A stretch of 64,000 nt of DNA from Mangrovibacillus cuniculi (GCF_015482585.1 NZ_CP049742.1:888501-952500); one strand, 5' to 3'. Shown: positions 52,562 through 62,678, counted from the first letter of the stretch. Notes: generated by a model from the sequence alone, not told the origin. Numbers and translations: made by a program.

Positions 52562-52800
52562 TGGCAAATTATCAAGACTTGCTCACGTCCATAGTTCAAC
52601 CGCTAGTTGACTATCCAGATGATGTCCGTGTCACTGTTCAAGAGAGTGAACATCAACTTTTACTTGAACTTCATATTCACACTAAGGATATTGGGAAAGT
52701 TATTGGAAAACACGGTCGAGTGATTAAATCTATTCGAACGGTTGTCCAAGCGGCAGCTAGCGCCAAGAATGAAAAGATTTGGATCCAAGTCATTGAATAA
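52561..52800 (+). CDS. khpA: KhpA, KH-domain RNA-binding protein (YlqC)
   Basis: A 79-aa single-KH protein with GKVIGKHGRVIKSIRT, the GxxG loop. KhpA pairs with KhpB (Jag/EloR) and is linked to RNA regulation and cell elongation in other Firmicutes. It is coupled to rpsP and followed by a terminator. Confidence 0.94.
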
Positions 52801-52804
52801 TTTC

Positions 52805-52857
52805 CAAGAGGTTGTCCATAAAGTCATCTTTACATGACTTCTTGGGCAACCTTTTTT
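52805..52857 (+). terminator. Terminator of rpsP-khpA
   Basis: AGGTTGTCC and GGGCAACCT outer arms enclose AAGTCAT/ATGACTT and are followed by T6. Family C copy C3 begins on the very next base. Confidence 0.85.
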
Positions 52858-52923
52858 GTTACGTGACTAGTAACAACTCATCGTTAGCCACGTGATGTGG
52901 CTTGCTCTTAGATGAGTCTCCTT
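52858..52923 (+). repeat. Family C repeat, copy C3
   Basis: GTTAC-7 nt-GTAAC, then outer arms ACTCATC/GATGAGT and inner arms AGCCAC/GTGGCT around the loop GTGAT, with unpaired GTT and TGCTCTTA. Compared with C2, both stems differ at several positions in a paired way. In 52924-53139 I see no further gene or clear element, apart from a TACAAT at 53103-53108 that may be a -10 for ylqD. Confidence 0.8.
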
Positions 52924-53139
52924 ATTATAAATTTTTAGCATTCTTTGACCTAACTAGTTACGTATTAGGCACCATGTTAAAAAAAGGTGCTTAAGAATTC
53001 GTACTAGAGGAGTGAATAAAGGTCCTTAAAACACTTGAGGAAGTCAAAGTGGTATCTAGAATAGATTTAAGCTCCCTATAGTTTGAGAATCGCTAAATGG
53101 TGTACAATAAAAGAAACGTCACATATTAGGTGAATGATT

Positions 53140-53520
53140 GTGAAGATAAAAAAACAAGTGATAGTTTATGAAATCGTAACGGCAGAAATGAAGAAAGAGA
53201 AAGAAACTGCTCTGAAAAAAATACAGTACCAATTGGAATTGGAAATTAGTCAAATGCAGTTTGAATTACGCAAATGGAGAAAAAAACACGGAGCAGAAAA
53301 ATGGCCCTTACAACCACTGTTTAATGAAAAAACTACAGAGCATGGATCTGTCGTTTTTCAACTTCAACAATTAGAATTAGTTCCATTGGGGACTAAAATA
53401 AAGTCAGAAGAACTGGAAACATGGATAGAGGTTCAAGTCGGACAATCTATTGATCACCTACGGGAACCAGATAGCGTAATCGTAGAGAACGGAATTATTA
53501 TTGATATTCAACAGAGGTGA
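53140..53520 (+). CDS. YlqD family protein of unknown function
   Basis: About 126 aa, recognised from its place between khpA and rimM and its YlqD-like make-up: a basic N-terminus ([13 protein letters not shown]), a charged helical part rich in Lys and Glu (about 18-55) and a C-terminal beta-rich portion. Function is unknown. AGGTGA at 53128-53133 is 6 bp before GTG 53140 but touches the ATG at 53134, so I prefer the GTG. rimM starts 5 bp after its stop. Confidence 0.8.
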   Translation: MKIKKQVIVYEIVTAEMKKEKETALKKIQYQLELEISQMQFELRKWRKKHGAEKWPLQPLFNEKTTEHGSVVFQLQQLELVPLGTKIKSEELETWIEVQVGQSIDHLREPDSVIVENGIIIDIQQR

Positions 53521-53524
53521 CAAA

Positions 53525-54043
53525 ATGGAAAACTATTATAATGTTGGTAAGATTGTAAATACACATGGTACTAGAGGGGAAGTTCGTGTTTTATCACGCA
53601 CTGATTTCCCAGAAGAGAGATATAAAAAAGGTAGTATTCTATATGTGCAAAAAGAAAATCAAAAAGATTTATTAGAAGTGAAGGTAGAATCGCACAGAAC
53701 ACATAAGCAATTTGACCTGTTGACACTTGAAAATGTCGCTTCTATGACGGAAGCAGAAGCTCTGAAGAATTCCATATTGAAAGTTCATGAGTCTTCTTTA
53801 GGAGAGTTAGCTGAAAATGAGTATTACTTCCATGAAATTATTGGATGTACAGTATCTACAGTAGATGGAGAAGAAATCGGAAATATTTCTGAAATACTTA
53901 CTCCTGGAGCAAATGATGTTTGGGTGGTAAAACGTAAAGGTGGAAAAGAAGCATACATTCCATATATAGAACAAGTAGTTTTAAAAGTAAATGTGGAAGA
54001 TAAAGTAGTGATTATTGATCCAATGGAAGGGTTATTAGATTAA
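53525..54043 (+). CDS. rimM: RimM, 30S maturation factor
   Basis: Assists assembly of the 30S head by binding uS19. It is 172 aa. An N-terminal RimM barrel ([17 protein letters not shown]) and a C-terminal PRC-barrel ([11 protein letters not shown]...) are visible. AGAGGTGACAAA precedes the ATG. It overlaps trmD by one base. Confidence 0.95.
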   Translation: MENYYNVGKIVNTHGTRGEVRVLSRTDFPEERYKKGSILYVQKENQKDLLEVKVESHRTHKQFDLLTLENVASMTEAEALKNSILKVHESSLGELAENEYYFHEIIGCTVSTVDGEEIGNISEILTPGANDVWVVKRKGGKEAYIPYIEQVVLKVNVEDKVVIIDPMEGLLD

Positions 54044-54780
54044 TGAAAATTGATGTATTGTCCTTGTTTCCTGAGATGTTCCAGGGTGTCTTTGGTTCAT
54101 CGATTTTAAAAAAAGCCCAAGAAAATAATCATGCTTCCTATGAGGTGTACAATTTCCGTGAGTACTCCGACCATAAACATCAGTCAGTAGATGACTATCC
54201 TTACGGTGGCGGTGCTGGAATGGTATTAAAAGCACAACCAATATTTGATGCGGTTGAAACATTACGCGAATCAAACAAGGCGTCAAAGCCTCCTAGGGTT
54301 ATTCTCATGTGTCCTCAAGGGGAAAGACTGACGCAAAAGAAATCAGAGGAACTTGCTACTGAGGAGCATCTAATTTTTATTTGTGGCCATTATGAGGGGT
54401 ATGACGAACGTATTAGAGAACATTTAGTCACAGATGAAATCTCTATTGGTGATTATGTATTAACTGGTGGAGAGCTTGGAGCTATGGTGGTTATTGATAG
54501 TGTAGTTCGCTTATTACCTGGTGTACTTGGTAATCAAGAATCCCATATGAAAGATTCCTTTTCTACGGGGTTATTAGAACACCCACAATACACAAGACCT
54601 GCGGATTTTAGAGGATATAAAGTGCCAGAGGTCTTATTAAGTGGTAACCATGCCAAGATAGAAGAGTGGAGAGAGCAAGAAGCACTTAAGCGAACTCTCA
54701 CAAGAAGATCGGACTTGCTAAAGAAATATCCTTTAACAGATAAACAAAAAAAGTGGATTCAACAATGGAAAAATACTTAA
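54043..54780 (+). CDS. trmD: tRNA (guanine-N1-)-methyltransferase TrmD
   Basis: Methylates G37 of tRNAs and prevents frameshifting. It is 245 aa. SPOUT trefoil-knot motifs are GHYEGYDER and [15 protein letters not shown], with the catalytic Asp in the following helix region. Its start overlaps the end of rimM. Confidence 0.97.
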   Translation: MKIDVLSLFPEMFQGVFGSSILKKAQENNHASYEVYNFREYSDHKHQSVDDYPYGGGAGMVLKAQPIFDAVETLRESNKASKPPRVILMCPQGERLTQKKSEELATEEHLIFICGHYEGYDERIREHLVTDEISIGDYVLTGGELGAMVVIDSVVRLLPGVLGNQESHMKDSFSTGLLEHPQYTRPADFRGYKVPEVLLSGNHAKIEEWREQEALKRTLTRRSDLLKKYPLTDKQKKWIQQWKNT

Positions 54781-54788
54781 ACTAGTAG

Positions 54789-54817
54789 TTGTTTTGCTAT
54801 AGAATTCATGATATATT
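54789..54817 (+). promoter_or_regulatory. Promoter of rplS
   Basis: TTGTTT (54789-54794), 17-bp spacer and TATATT (54812-54817), about 100 bp before the rplS start. Confidence 0.6.
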
Positions 54818-54824
54818 ATTACTT

Positions 54825-55261
<437 letters not shown>

Positions 55262-55268
55262 TCAATTA

Positions 55269-55300
55269 GAAAAGGAGCTTGTTGTTCAAGCTCCTTTTCG
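55269..55300 (+). terminator. Terminator of rplS
   Basis: AAAAGGAGCTTG and CAAGCTCCTTTT arms with a 5-nt loop. The T residues are within the arm. Confidence 0.85.
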
Positions 55301-55384
55301 TGTATTTATATGTTTTTACCTAAAGTGAATGTATACCCTTTTCCACTCAATAAAAACATGTAGCATTTTTAAGGAGGATCAACC

Positions 55385-55936
55385 TTGAAAAGAGCAGTGA
55401 AAGAACTATTCGGATGGCTAAAAGCCTTAGTTATAGCAGTAGTGGTAGCATTTGTTGTTCGTTATTACTTGTTCACTCCAATTTTAGTAGAAGGAACATC
55501 CATGGTACCTACTTTAGCAAATGGCGATCGTATGATTGTGAATAAGTGGAATGATGATACAAGTACCTTAAAACGATTTGATATCATCGTATTTCATTCC
55601 CCGGATGGTAGAGACTTTATTAAACGTGTTATTGGACTTCCAGGAGATACTATTACGTTCCGTGATGATGAATTATACATAAATGGGGAAAAGATAAACG
55701 AACCTTATTTAGATCAATATAAAAGAGATTTAGGGGAACAGCAACTTACAGAGGATTTCACCTTATTTGCACAAACTGGGTTAGAATCAGTTCCAGAGGA
55801 TACGGTATTTGTTATGGGTGATAATAGAGGAAATAGTATTGATAGCCGCCATTTTGGACCCGTAGACGTTGAGGAAATTATCGGACAAACGAATATTATC
55901 TATTGGCCGATGGAAGATATAAAGATAGTAAAGTAA
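55385..55936 (+). CDS. lepB: Type I signal peptidase (LepB/Sip-type)
   Basis: Removes signal peptides of exported proteins. It is 183 aa with one N-terminal transmembrane segment (about 13-30). The catalytic Ser39 (EGTSMVP) and Lys80 (DFIKRVIGLPGD) are present, as is the MGDNR...SRHFGPV box. The start is TTG at 55385 behind AAGGAGGATCAACC. B. subtilis has no signal peptidase gene between rplS and rbgA, but some other Bacillaceae do. Confidence 0.95.
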   Translation: MKRAVKELFGWLKALVIAVVVAFVVRYYLFTPILVEGTSMVPTLANGDRMIVNKWNDDTSTLKRFDIIVFHSPDGRDFIKRVIGLPGDTITFRDDELYINGEKINEPYLDQYKRDLGEQQLTEDFTLFAQTGLESVPEDTVFVMGDNRGNSIDSRHFGPVDVEEIIGQTNIIYWPMEDIKIVK

Positions 55937-55954
55937 TTAGTGAGGAGGGATATC

Positions 55955-56827
55955 ATGACTATTCAATGGTTTCCCGGCCATATGGCCAAAGCAAGAAGAG
56001 AGGTTACAGAAAAACTTAAACTGGTAGATATTATTATTGAGTTAGTGGATGCGAGATTACCAATGTCATCACGTAACCCAATGATTGACCAAATAACTGG
56101 TGAAAAGCCTAGACTTGTTGTATTAAATAAAGCTGACTTAGCGGATAAACATGTGACAGAACAATGGATTGCGTATTTTAAAGATAGAGGCGTAGTGGCT
56201 ATTTCTATCAATGCGCAAGCTGGACAAGGTATGCGTGAAATCGTTAAGGCTTGTCAAGTTATTTTAAAACCCAAATTTGATCGATTAATAGCAAAAGGAG
56301 TTAAGCCTCGTGCCATTAGAGCAATGATTCTTGGTATACCTAATGTAGGGAAATCCACTTTAATTAATCGACTTGCAAAAAAAAATATTGCGAAAACTGG
56401 TAATATGCCTGGTGTAACTAAAGCCCAGCAGTGGATAAAGGTTGGGAAAGAAATGGACTTGCTTGATACTCCGGGAATACTTTGGCCTAAATTTGAAGAT
56501 CAAGAAATTGGCTTTAAATTAGCTCTTACAGGAGCTATAAAAGATAGCATTCTTAACCTTCATGAGATCTCGCAATATGCATTAGAAATTTTGCATGCTT
56601 ATTACCCTGTTACAGTGGAAGAAAGATACGGTATTGAAGAATGGCCAGAAGAAGTCGTAGAGTTATTTAATCAAATCGGTGAAAAGCGTAAAATTTACCG
56701 AGAAGGTGGAGAAATTGACTACGACAAAACAGCAGAAATGATTGTCCGAGAAGTGAGATCTGGTACTTTTGGAACAATCTCGTTAGATAGACCTGATGAG
56801 TGGGAAGAAAAAGCTGATGACCAATAA
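55955..56827 (+). CDS. rbgA: RbgA (YlqF), 50S assembly GTPase
   Basis: Circularly permuted GTPase required for late 50S assembly. It is 290 aa. Motif order G4 (LNKADL), G1 (GIPNVGKS), G3 (DTPGILWP) shows the permutation, followed by a C-terminal ANTAR-like RNA-binding helix bundle. I chose the ATG at 55955 behind GAGGAGGGATATC; an in-frame ATG at 55940 lies before that site. A terminator overlaps its 3' end. Confidence 0.95.
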   Translation: MTIQWFPGHMAKARREVTEKLKLVDIIIELVDARLPMSSRNPMIDQITGEKPRLVVLNKADLADKHVTEQWIAYFKDRGVVAISINAQAGQGMREIVKACQVILKPKFDRLIAKGVKPRAIRAMILGIPNVGKSTLINRLAKKNIAKTGNMPGVTKAQQWIKVGKEMDLLDTPGILWPKFEDQEIGFKLALTGAIKDSILNLHEISQYALEILHAYYPVTVEERYGIEEWPEEVVELFNQIGEKRKIYREGGEIDYDKTAEMIVREVRSGTFGTISLDRPDEWEEKADDQ

Positions 56828-56843
56828 GGTGTCAGCTTTTTCT
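56807..56843 (+). terminator. Terminator of rbgA
   Basis: AAAAAGCTGA and TCAGCTTTTT arms, the first inside the rbgA 3' end, followed by CTTTTTT. Confidence 0.75.
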
Positions 56844-56925
56844 TTTTTGAAGAATAGAAAAGATTTGAAATAGGAAGTGTCCCCTAATAATAAAAGAGAA
56901 ATTACCGATATAAAAGGAGAAACAA

Positions 56926-57702
56926 ATGAATCGACAGTCTATAGCTCAAATTAAAGAACTATTAACACAAGTTACATCTAAAGATAACCCTTTACTAAAA
57001 GAATTATCACTAGACGACCGAAAAGGGGTACAAAGTGCTCTTAAGTCGACTTTATCAAGACTTGAAAAACAGTCGAAGCTAGTCACTCAATTTGAAGAAA
57101 TGAAGGTATTTGAAAACCTAGCAAGAGAAAAAGGTTATACGTATATTGCAGGTGTAGATGAAGTTGGACGTGGCCCGCTCGCTGGTCCTGTTGTAACTGC
57201 TGCTGTTATTCTCCCAAGTAATTTTAAAGCGTATGGTCTGACGGACTCGAAAAAATTGTCAAAGAGCCAACGCGAGCAATTCCATTGTCAAATTAAAAAA
57301 GAAGCCATTGCATACAGTGTGACGTTTACAGACGCTAAAGTAATTGATGAAGTGAATATATATGAGGCTACAAAACAATCAATGATTACTTCTATACAAA
57401 ACTTAGCTGTAAAGCCTGATTATGTCTTGATTGATGCAATGCCTTTAGATATAGATTTACCAAATGAATCCTTCATAAAAGGAGATGCTAGGTCCATTTC
57501 TATAGCTGCTGCTTCTGTTCTTGCAAAAGTAGAGAGAGATATATATATGGAACAGCAGTCAAAGGTTTATCCTGGTTACCAATTCGAAAAAAATGCAGGA
57601 TATGGCACCAAGAATCATCTTATTGCAATAGAAGAAAGAGGACTAACCCCTCTCCATCGACGTAGTTTTGAACCAATAAAATCCATGATTAAAAACAGCT
57701 AA
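56926..57702 (+). CDS. rnhB: Ribonuclease HII
   Basis: Removes single ribonucleotides and RNA from RNA-DNA hybrids. It is 258 aa with the N-terminal extension common in Bacillus. The active-site motif VDEVGRGPLAGPVV and the downstream Asp in LIDAMPLD are present. AAAGGAGAAACAA precedes the ATG. Confidence 0.96.
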   Translation: MNRQSIAQIKELLTQVTSKDNPLLKELSLDDRKGVQSALKSTLSRLEKQSKLVTQFEEMKVFENLAREKGYTYIAGVDEVGRGPLAGPVVTAAVILPSNFKAYGLTDSKKLSKSQREQFHCQIKKEAIAYSVTFTDAKVIDEVNIYEATKQSMITSIQNLAVKPDYVLIDAMPLDIDLPNESFIKGDARSISIAAASVLAKVERDIYMEQQSKVYPGYQFEKNAGYGTKNHLIAIEERGLTPLHRRSFEPIKSMIKNS

Positions 57703-57719
57703 GAAAGGAAATAAAGCCT

Positions 57720-59543
57720 ATGCAGACACCTTCCCTACAACTAAATCAACTCAATGGTACACTCGGTCAATTTAACTCTTCACCTAAATTACAAACTGGA
57801 GATATTGTTCACGGGAAGGTAGTCAAATGGCACCCAAATCAAGTCGCAGAAGTCCAAATAGGGAATAAAAGATTGATGGCCAAGATGGATGTTCCTTTAG
57901 AAGTTGGCAAAGGTAATTGGTTTCAAGTAGAAGTGAAAGATAATTCGGTATTACTCAAAGTTTTACCAAGCGGAACAGAATCGCAAGGAAAAACTAATAT
58001 AGATCAGCTTCTACAAGCGTTAAAACTTCCAATCGATAAAACAATGAAGCAACTTGTATCCTTGTGGTTGGGGCAGCAGCAATCGCTAAACAAAAAGGGT
58101 TTAGAACAAGCGTATCAATTCTTAAAAGAGAATGGTTCGGCTTCGGAGAGCTTCCAAACAATCAAGAATCTACTTCAAGCTAACAAACCTATTACATCTT
58201 TAACATTACAGGCATCTAATGCAATGATTAACACTTCATCAATGTCACAAACTCTAATAGAACTCGAAGCATCCCTTCATCAACTACCTTCAACAGACAA
58301 AAGAGTGGCACAACTTCTTTCGACGATACAAGGGATAAGAGACGCTACTAAGGGTGTTACAAAAGAAGCAGTACAACAATTTCAGACTAAGTTCGTTGAG
58401 GAAGTTCTAAATCCATCGTCCAAAACAGGACAACAACTTAGTGAATTACTCCAATCTACTTATCCTAAAAATTACTCATCTAATGAGAGTAATAAAAGCC
58501 TGGCATTAGCTCATTCTATCAATCAGGTGATTTTTGGAAAAGAATCATCCGATATTATACAAAAAATTGCGCAACAAAAAGGGAACTTAACCGGCGAGCA
58601 AAAAGAATTCCTTACTCAAATCGTTCGAACACTGCCAAATGGGGAAGGGAAAGCAATGTTTCTAGAGCAAGTAGCTAAAAACAGTTTAACTGGTGAAAAT
58701 GCCGTTCGTATGATTTCAAATTTAACCGTTGAAACACTCTCATCTAGCTCCATCGGCAGAGAGCAACTTACTTCTATCCTAACTTCAACATATAAAACAG
58801 AACAACCATTGACGCAGTTTTTTACTAAATTATTGTTACATCAACAAAACCATCAACAGTTACCTATAGATGTGCAAGAATGGATACAAACAACTACAGA
58901 ACAAATCATGGCGAAAGTAGACAAAGGCAGCACCACCCCTCTTTTGAGTATTATCTCTAAAATGTTAGGGACAGATTTAGAAAATCAATTAAGAAATCAA
59001 ACAGTGGTAACTAGTCTAATAGATGAACAATTAAAACCAAATTTACTGAAGATACTTTCAGATCCTTCATTCGCTAGCTCCAAAGAACAAATAGAATCAA
59101 TTATAGCAAAGATTCAAGGTGGCCCTTTGTTTTCGGGAGATAATGGACCTCAGCATCATGTTACGATGAACCTACCCCTTTTACTTCAAGAAAAGCCATT
59201 AGATTTAACATTAAAGTGGGAAGGAAAAAGACTAGATGATGGGAGCATAGATCCAGATTATTGTAGAATATTATTCTACTTAGATCTTCCTAATTTACAC
59301 TCCACCATAATTGATATGAACGTCCAACAAAGGATTGTAAATCTTACTATTTATACGGATAAAGCAGAGGAAGCAGAGGTAAGAGCGTCTGCGTTAATGG
59401 AGAAAATAGAAGGAGGATTGGCTTCTATTTCCTATACATTATCTTCATTAAAATGGAAATTACCGTCAGAAGAAACGGTGGAACAGAGAACCAATCGATT
59501 GTGGAGCTCTTCTTCCTATGAAGGAGTGGATATTAGAGTATGA
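57720..59543 (+). CDS. YlqG-like protein with FliK-type C-terminus
   Basis: A 607-aa protein rich in Gln, Ser and Thr, with no signal peptide and low complexity over much of the middle. The C-terminal 120 residues (LDLTLKWEGKRL... FYLDLPNLHSTIIDM... ALMEKIEGGLASISYTL) resemble the C-terminal domain of FliK hook-length control proteins. B. subtilis has ylqG at this position with unknown function. It overlaps the FlhB-C-like gene by 4 bp. The FliK relation is by eye and needs a profile search. Confidence 0.75.
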   Translation: MQTPSLQLNQLNGTLGQFNSSPKLQTGDIVHGKVVKWHPNQVAEVQIGNKRLMAKMDVPLEVGKGNWFQVEVKDNSVLLKVLPSGTESQGKTNIDQLLQALKLPIDKTMKQLVSLWLGQQQSLNKKGLEQAYQFLKENGSASESFQTIKNLLQANKPITSLTLQASNAMINTSSMSQTLIELEASLHQLPSTDKRVAQLLSTIQGIRDATKGVTKEAVQQFQTKFVEEVLNPSSKTGQQLSELLQSTYPKNYSSNESNKSLALAHSINQVIFGKESSDIIQKIAQQKGNLTGEQKEFLTQIVRTLPNGEGKAMFLEQVAKNSLTGENAVRMISNLTVETLSSSSIGREQLTSILTSTYKTEQPLTQFFTKLLLHQQNHQQLPIDVQEWIQTTTEQIMAKVDKGSTTPLLSIISKMLGTDLENQLRNQTVVTSLIDEQLKPNLLKILSDPSFASSKEQIESIIAKIQGGPLFSGDNGPQHHVTMNLPLLLQEKPLDLTLKWEGKRLDDGSIDPDYCRILFYLDLPNLHSTIIDMNVQQRIVNLTIYTDKAEEAEVRASALMEKIEGGLASISYTLSSLKWKLPSEETVEQRTNRLWSSSSYEGVDIRV

Positions 59544-59812
59544 AGGAACAAAGACAAGAAGCGGTAGCGTTAAGATACAATGAGGGGAAAGATGATGCTC
59601 CGAAGGTCATTGCAAAGGGAAAAGGGTTGATAGCCGAGGAAATATTGGCGAAAGCAAAAGAGTTTGATATCCCAGTGCAAGAGGACCCAGCGATGCTTTC
59701 TATCTTAGGTACCTTAGAGATAAACGAATCTATACCAGAAGAACTATTTGAAGCAGTAGCGGAGGTGTTTGCATTCGTTTATCAGGTGGATAAGACGTAT
59801 AAAAAAAACTGA
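59540..59812 (+). CDS. YlqH-like, stand-alone FlhB C-terminal domain
   Basis: A 90-aa protein that aligns by eye to the cytoplasmic tail of FlhB after its self-cleavage site: QEAVALRYNEGKDDAPKVIAKG, then IPVQEDP and SIPEELFEAVAEVFAFVYQVD. The NPTH cleavage motif and the membrane domain are absent. In flagellar assembly FliK acts on exactly this domain of FlhB, so the YlqG/YlqH pair may mirror it. The role is unknown. Confidence 0.85.
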   Translation: MKEQRQEAVALRYNEGKDDAPKVIAKGKGLIAEEILAKAKEFDIPVQEDPAMLSILGTLEINESIPEELFEAVAEVFAFVYQVDKTYKKN

Positions 59813-60042
59813 AATTTAATAGTAACTAATTCTATTAAATTAGTAAGTGATGCTTCTACAAAACTAAAGAAGGTACATTCCCAAAAATAGAATGTACCTT
59901 CTTTACGCTGTATTTAAGTTAAAATAATGGAGAATTATTGCTTTTACTTTATTAATTTTTGGGATTGAAGCGGAAGGGGGCGACTCCTACGGGAAAGGTG
60001 GGTTACTGAGACCCCGCAGGAGCGTTCTTCAGCGACGAGGAG

Positions 60043-60141
60043 TGATGTCTAGCTCCAGATGCGCAGAAGACAGTACCTCACGTACAAGCCCTCGGTCCCT
60101 CCAAGTTTGCTACCGAATCTAAACGCGCGCCTTACGCTTTT
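60043..60141 (+). repeat. Family B copy B3 (shorter, degenerate), nested in A2
   Basis: TGATGTCTAGCTCCAGATGC to CGCGCGCCTTACGCTTTT, 99 bp. The central hairpin is degraded compared with B1 and B2. Confidence 0.75.
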
Positions 60142-60207
60142 GTTACGTGAACAGTAACAACTCAGTGTTGACGACGTGATGTCGTCCGTCTTTAACTGAG
60201 TATCCTT
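60142..60207 (+). repeat. Family C copy C4, nested in A2
   Basis: It has the same layout as C2, with GTTAC/GTAAC, ACTCAGT/ACTGAGT-type outer arms and GACGAC/GTCGTC inner arms around GTGAT. It directly follows the TTTT end of B3, as C2 follows B1. Confidence 0.8.
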
Positions 60208-60351
60208 ATCATACTGACGCCGCCCCGTGAAAAGCGTCCTGCTGCAGCGGAAATCTCCGTGCAGTCACTTTTGGGTTTTGTCCAAGCGTTATATATTGTA
60301 AATATTCATTGCGTAATCTTCACATACCAATTTTCCAGAATAGTAAAACGA

Positions 60352-60403
60352 GTGAAATATTTCACAGGTTGCGGTAGACATCCGCTCGACATTCTTATAC
60401 AAT
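60352..60403 (+). promoter_or_regulatory. sucCD promoter with upstream 14-bp palindrome
   Basis: TAGACA (60375-60380), 17-bp spacer and TACAAT (60398-60403) form a likely promoter. Just upstream, GTGAAATATTTCAC (60352-60365) is a perfect palindrome that could be an operator or activator site. No regulator is identified. Confidence 0.5.
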
Positions 60404-60446
60404 GAAAGCGCAGTCTATTTTTCATAGTTTGATAGGAGGATGGGAA

Positions 60447-61607
60447 ATGAATATCCATGAGTATCAAGGAAAAGAAATCCTCAAGGCTTTCGGGGTAGCA
60501 GTACCAAACGGAAAAGTTGCGTTCACAGTAGAAGAAGCGGTGGAAGCAGCGAAAGAATTAGGTACTTCTGTAAGCGTTGTCAAAGCGCAAATCCACGCAG
60601 GTGGACGTGGTAAAGCTGGTGGGGTTAAAGTTGCTAAAAATCTAGATGAAGTACGTACATATGCGAGTGAAATTTTGGGGAAAACACTTGTAACTCATCA
60701 AACAGGTCCAGAGGGGAAAGAAGTTAAGCGCCTGTTAATTGAAGAGGGCTGTGACATTAAGAAAGAATACTATATTGGTTTAGTATTAGACCGTGCAACT
60801 TCTCGTATTACGCTGATGGCGTCTGAAGAAGGTGGAACGGAAATCGAAGAAGTTGCAGAAGCAACTCCTGAGAAAATCTTTAAAGAAGTAATTGATCCAG
60901 TTGTAGGATTAACTGGATACCAAGCTCGTCGTGTAGCTTTTAACATTAACATTCCAAAAGAATTAGTAAATAAAGCAGTGAAATTCATGATGGGGCTATA
61001 TAATGCATTTGTCGAAAAAGATTGTTCGATTGCTGAGATTAATCCACTTGTTATCACAGGGGATGGTCAAGTAATGGCATTAGATGCGAAGTTAAACTTT
61101 GACTCCAATGCTCTATACAGACAAAAAGACATCGTTGCTTATCGCGACCTAGAAGAAGAAGATGCTAAAGAAATCGAAGCTTCTAAATATGATCTAAGCT
61201 ACATCTCATTAGATGGAAATATTGGTTGTATGGTAAACGGTGCAGGTCTTGCGATGGCAACAATGGATATCGTAAAGCATTACGGCGGAGAACCGGCTAA
61301 CTTCCTGGACGTTGGGGGCGGTGCAACTGCTGAGAAAGTTACAGAAGCATTCAAAATCATTCTATCTGACCCAAGTGTTAAAGGTATCTTTGTAAACATT
61401 TTCGGCGGAATAATGAAGTGTGACATTATCGCTACAGGTGTTGTAGAAGCTGCTAAGCAATTAGGGTTAACTGTGCCACTAGTTGTTCGCCTAGAAGGTA
61501 CTAACGTTGACCTAGGAAAAGAAATTCTTAACAAGTCAGGATTAAACATCATTGCTGCAGAGTCTATGGCAGACGGTGCACAAAAAATTGTTGAGCTTGT
61601 AGGCTAA
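60447..61607 (+). CDS. sucC: Succinyl-CoA synthetase, beta subunit
   Basis: TCA-cycle enzyme subunit with an ATP-grasp fold. It is 386 aa. It starts [16 protein letters not shown] and includes [13 protein letters not shown] and the C-terminal FLDVGGGAT and FGGIMKCD motifs. I chose the ATG at 60447 behind TAGGAGGATGGGAA. SucD follows after 19 bp. Confidence 0.97.
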   Translation: MNIHEYQGKEILKAFGVAVPNGKVAFTVEEAVEAAKELGTSVSVVKAQIHAGGRGKAGGVKVAKNLDEVRTYASEILGKTLVTHQTGPEGKEVKRLLIEEGCDIKKEYYIGLVLDRATSRITLMASEEGGTEIEEVAEATPEKIFKEVIDPVVGLTGYQARRVAFNINIPKELVNKAVKFMMGLYNAFVEKDCSIAEINPLVITGDGQVMALDAKLNFDSNALYRQKDIVAYRDLEEEDAKEIEASKYDLSYISLDGNIGCMVNGAGLAMATMDIVKHYGGEPANFLDVGGGATAEKVTEAFKIILSDPSVKGIFVNIFGGIMKCDIIATGVVEAAKQLGLTVPLVVRLEGTNVDLGKEILNKSGLNIIAAESMADGAQKIVELVG

Positions 61608-61626
61608 CGAAAGGCAGGGGAATGGA

Positions 61627-62529
61627 ATGAGCGTATTTATTAATAAAGATACAAAGGTAATTGTTCAGGGGATTACAGGAGCTACTGCCCTTTTCCATAC
61701 AAAACAAATGATTGAGTATGGCACGCAAATTGTTGGTGGAGTAACTCCAGGTAAAGGTGGTACAGAAGTGGAAGGAGTACCGGTATTCAACACAGTTGCA
61801 GAAGCTGTGGAGAAAACTGGCGCAAACGCTTCTGTTATCTATGTACCTGCAGCATTCGCAGCAGATGCAATTTTAGAAGCAGTAGATGCTGAACTAGATT
61901 TAGCTATCTGTATTACAGAACATATCCCAGTACTGGATATGGTAAAAGTAAAGCGTTATATGGAAGGAAAGAAAACTCGTCTAGTTGGTCCTAACTGTCC
62001 GGGTGTTATTACTCCAGGAGAATGTAAGATTGGTATTATGCCAGGGTACATTCATACAAAAGGTCATGTAGGCGTAGTATCTCGTTCTGGTACATTAACG
62101 TATGAAGCTGTACATCAGCTATCACAAGCTGGAATCGGTCAATCTACAGCAGTAGGTATTGGTGGAGACCCAGTAAATGGCACTAACTTTATTGATGTTC
62201 TTCAAGCTTTCAATGAAGATCCAGATACGTATGCTGTTATCATGATTGGTGAAATCGGTGGTACTGCAGAAGAAGAAGCTGCTGAGTGGGTAAAAGCAAA
62301 TATGACGAAACCAGTAGTAGGATTCATTGGCGGACGTACTGCACCTCCAGGAAAACGTATGGGACACGCAGGTGCCATTATTTCAGGTGGAAAAGGGACA
62401 GCTGATGAGAAAATACGTGTGATGAACGAATGTGGTATTAAAGTAGCGGAAACACCTTCTGTAATGGGTGAAACGCTTATTGAAGTACTGCACGAAAAAG
62501 GTATTTTTGAGAAGTGTAAAACGCATTAA
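61627..62529 (+). CDS. sucD: Succinyl-CoA synthetase, alpha subunit
   Basis: CoA-binding subunit with the phosphorylated His in GHAGAII. It is 300 aa. It starts [18 protein letters not shown] and contains [33 protein letters not shown] precedes the ATG. Confidence 0.97.
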   Translation: MSVFINKDTKVIVQGITGATALFHTKQMIEYGTQIVGGVTPGKGGTEVEGVPVFNTVAEAVEKTGANASVIYVPAAFAADAILEAVDAELDLAICITEHIPVLDMVKVKRYMEGKKTRLVGPNCPGVITPGECKIGIMPGYIHTKGHVGVVSRSGTLTYEAVHQLSQAGIGQSTAVGIGGDPVNGTNFIDVLQAFNEDPDTYAVIMIGEIGGTAEEEAAEWVKANMTKPVVGFIGGRTAPPGKRMGHAGAIISGGKGTADEKIRVMNECGIKVAETPSVMGETLIEVLHEKGIFEKCKTH

Positions 62530-62532
62530 TAG

Positions 62533-62652
62533 AAAGGCGTAAGGAGCGTTTTAAGCCGCGGCAAAAAGTTCAGAAGACCGAGTAGGCAGTACTTCAGCCA
62601 ACGGAGGACTTATGAACTTTACAGTGCGGTTGCGTACCTGAAGCTAGACACT
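62533..62652 (-). repeat. Family B copy B4, inverted
   Basis: Read on the - strand it runs from AGTGTCTAGCTTCAGGTACG to CTCCTTACGCCTTTC. The hairpin arms AAAGTTCATAAG and CTTCTGAACTTT pair with one mismatch; the sequence differs from B1 and B2 but the pairing is kept. Confidence 0.75.
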
Positions 62653-62678
62653 AATGTAAAGTATTTTGCAACACAAGA

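Larger units (their letters stand above)
59868..60283 (+). repeat. Family A copy A2, interrupted by B3 and C4
   Basis: The left end is a hairpin (AAAGAAGGTACATTC/GAATGTACCTTCTTT, 59868-59905) that may terminate ylqH. The core from GCGGAAGGGGGCGACTCC (59970) runs to GACGAGGAG at about 60042. It then breaks and resumes near 60219 at CGCCCCGTG, ending at GGGTTTTGTCC. The left terminal inverted repeat seen in A1 is missing. Confidence 0.75.
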
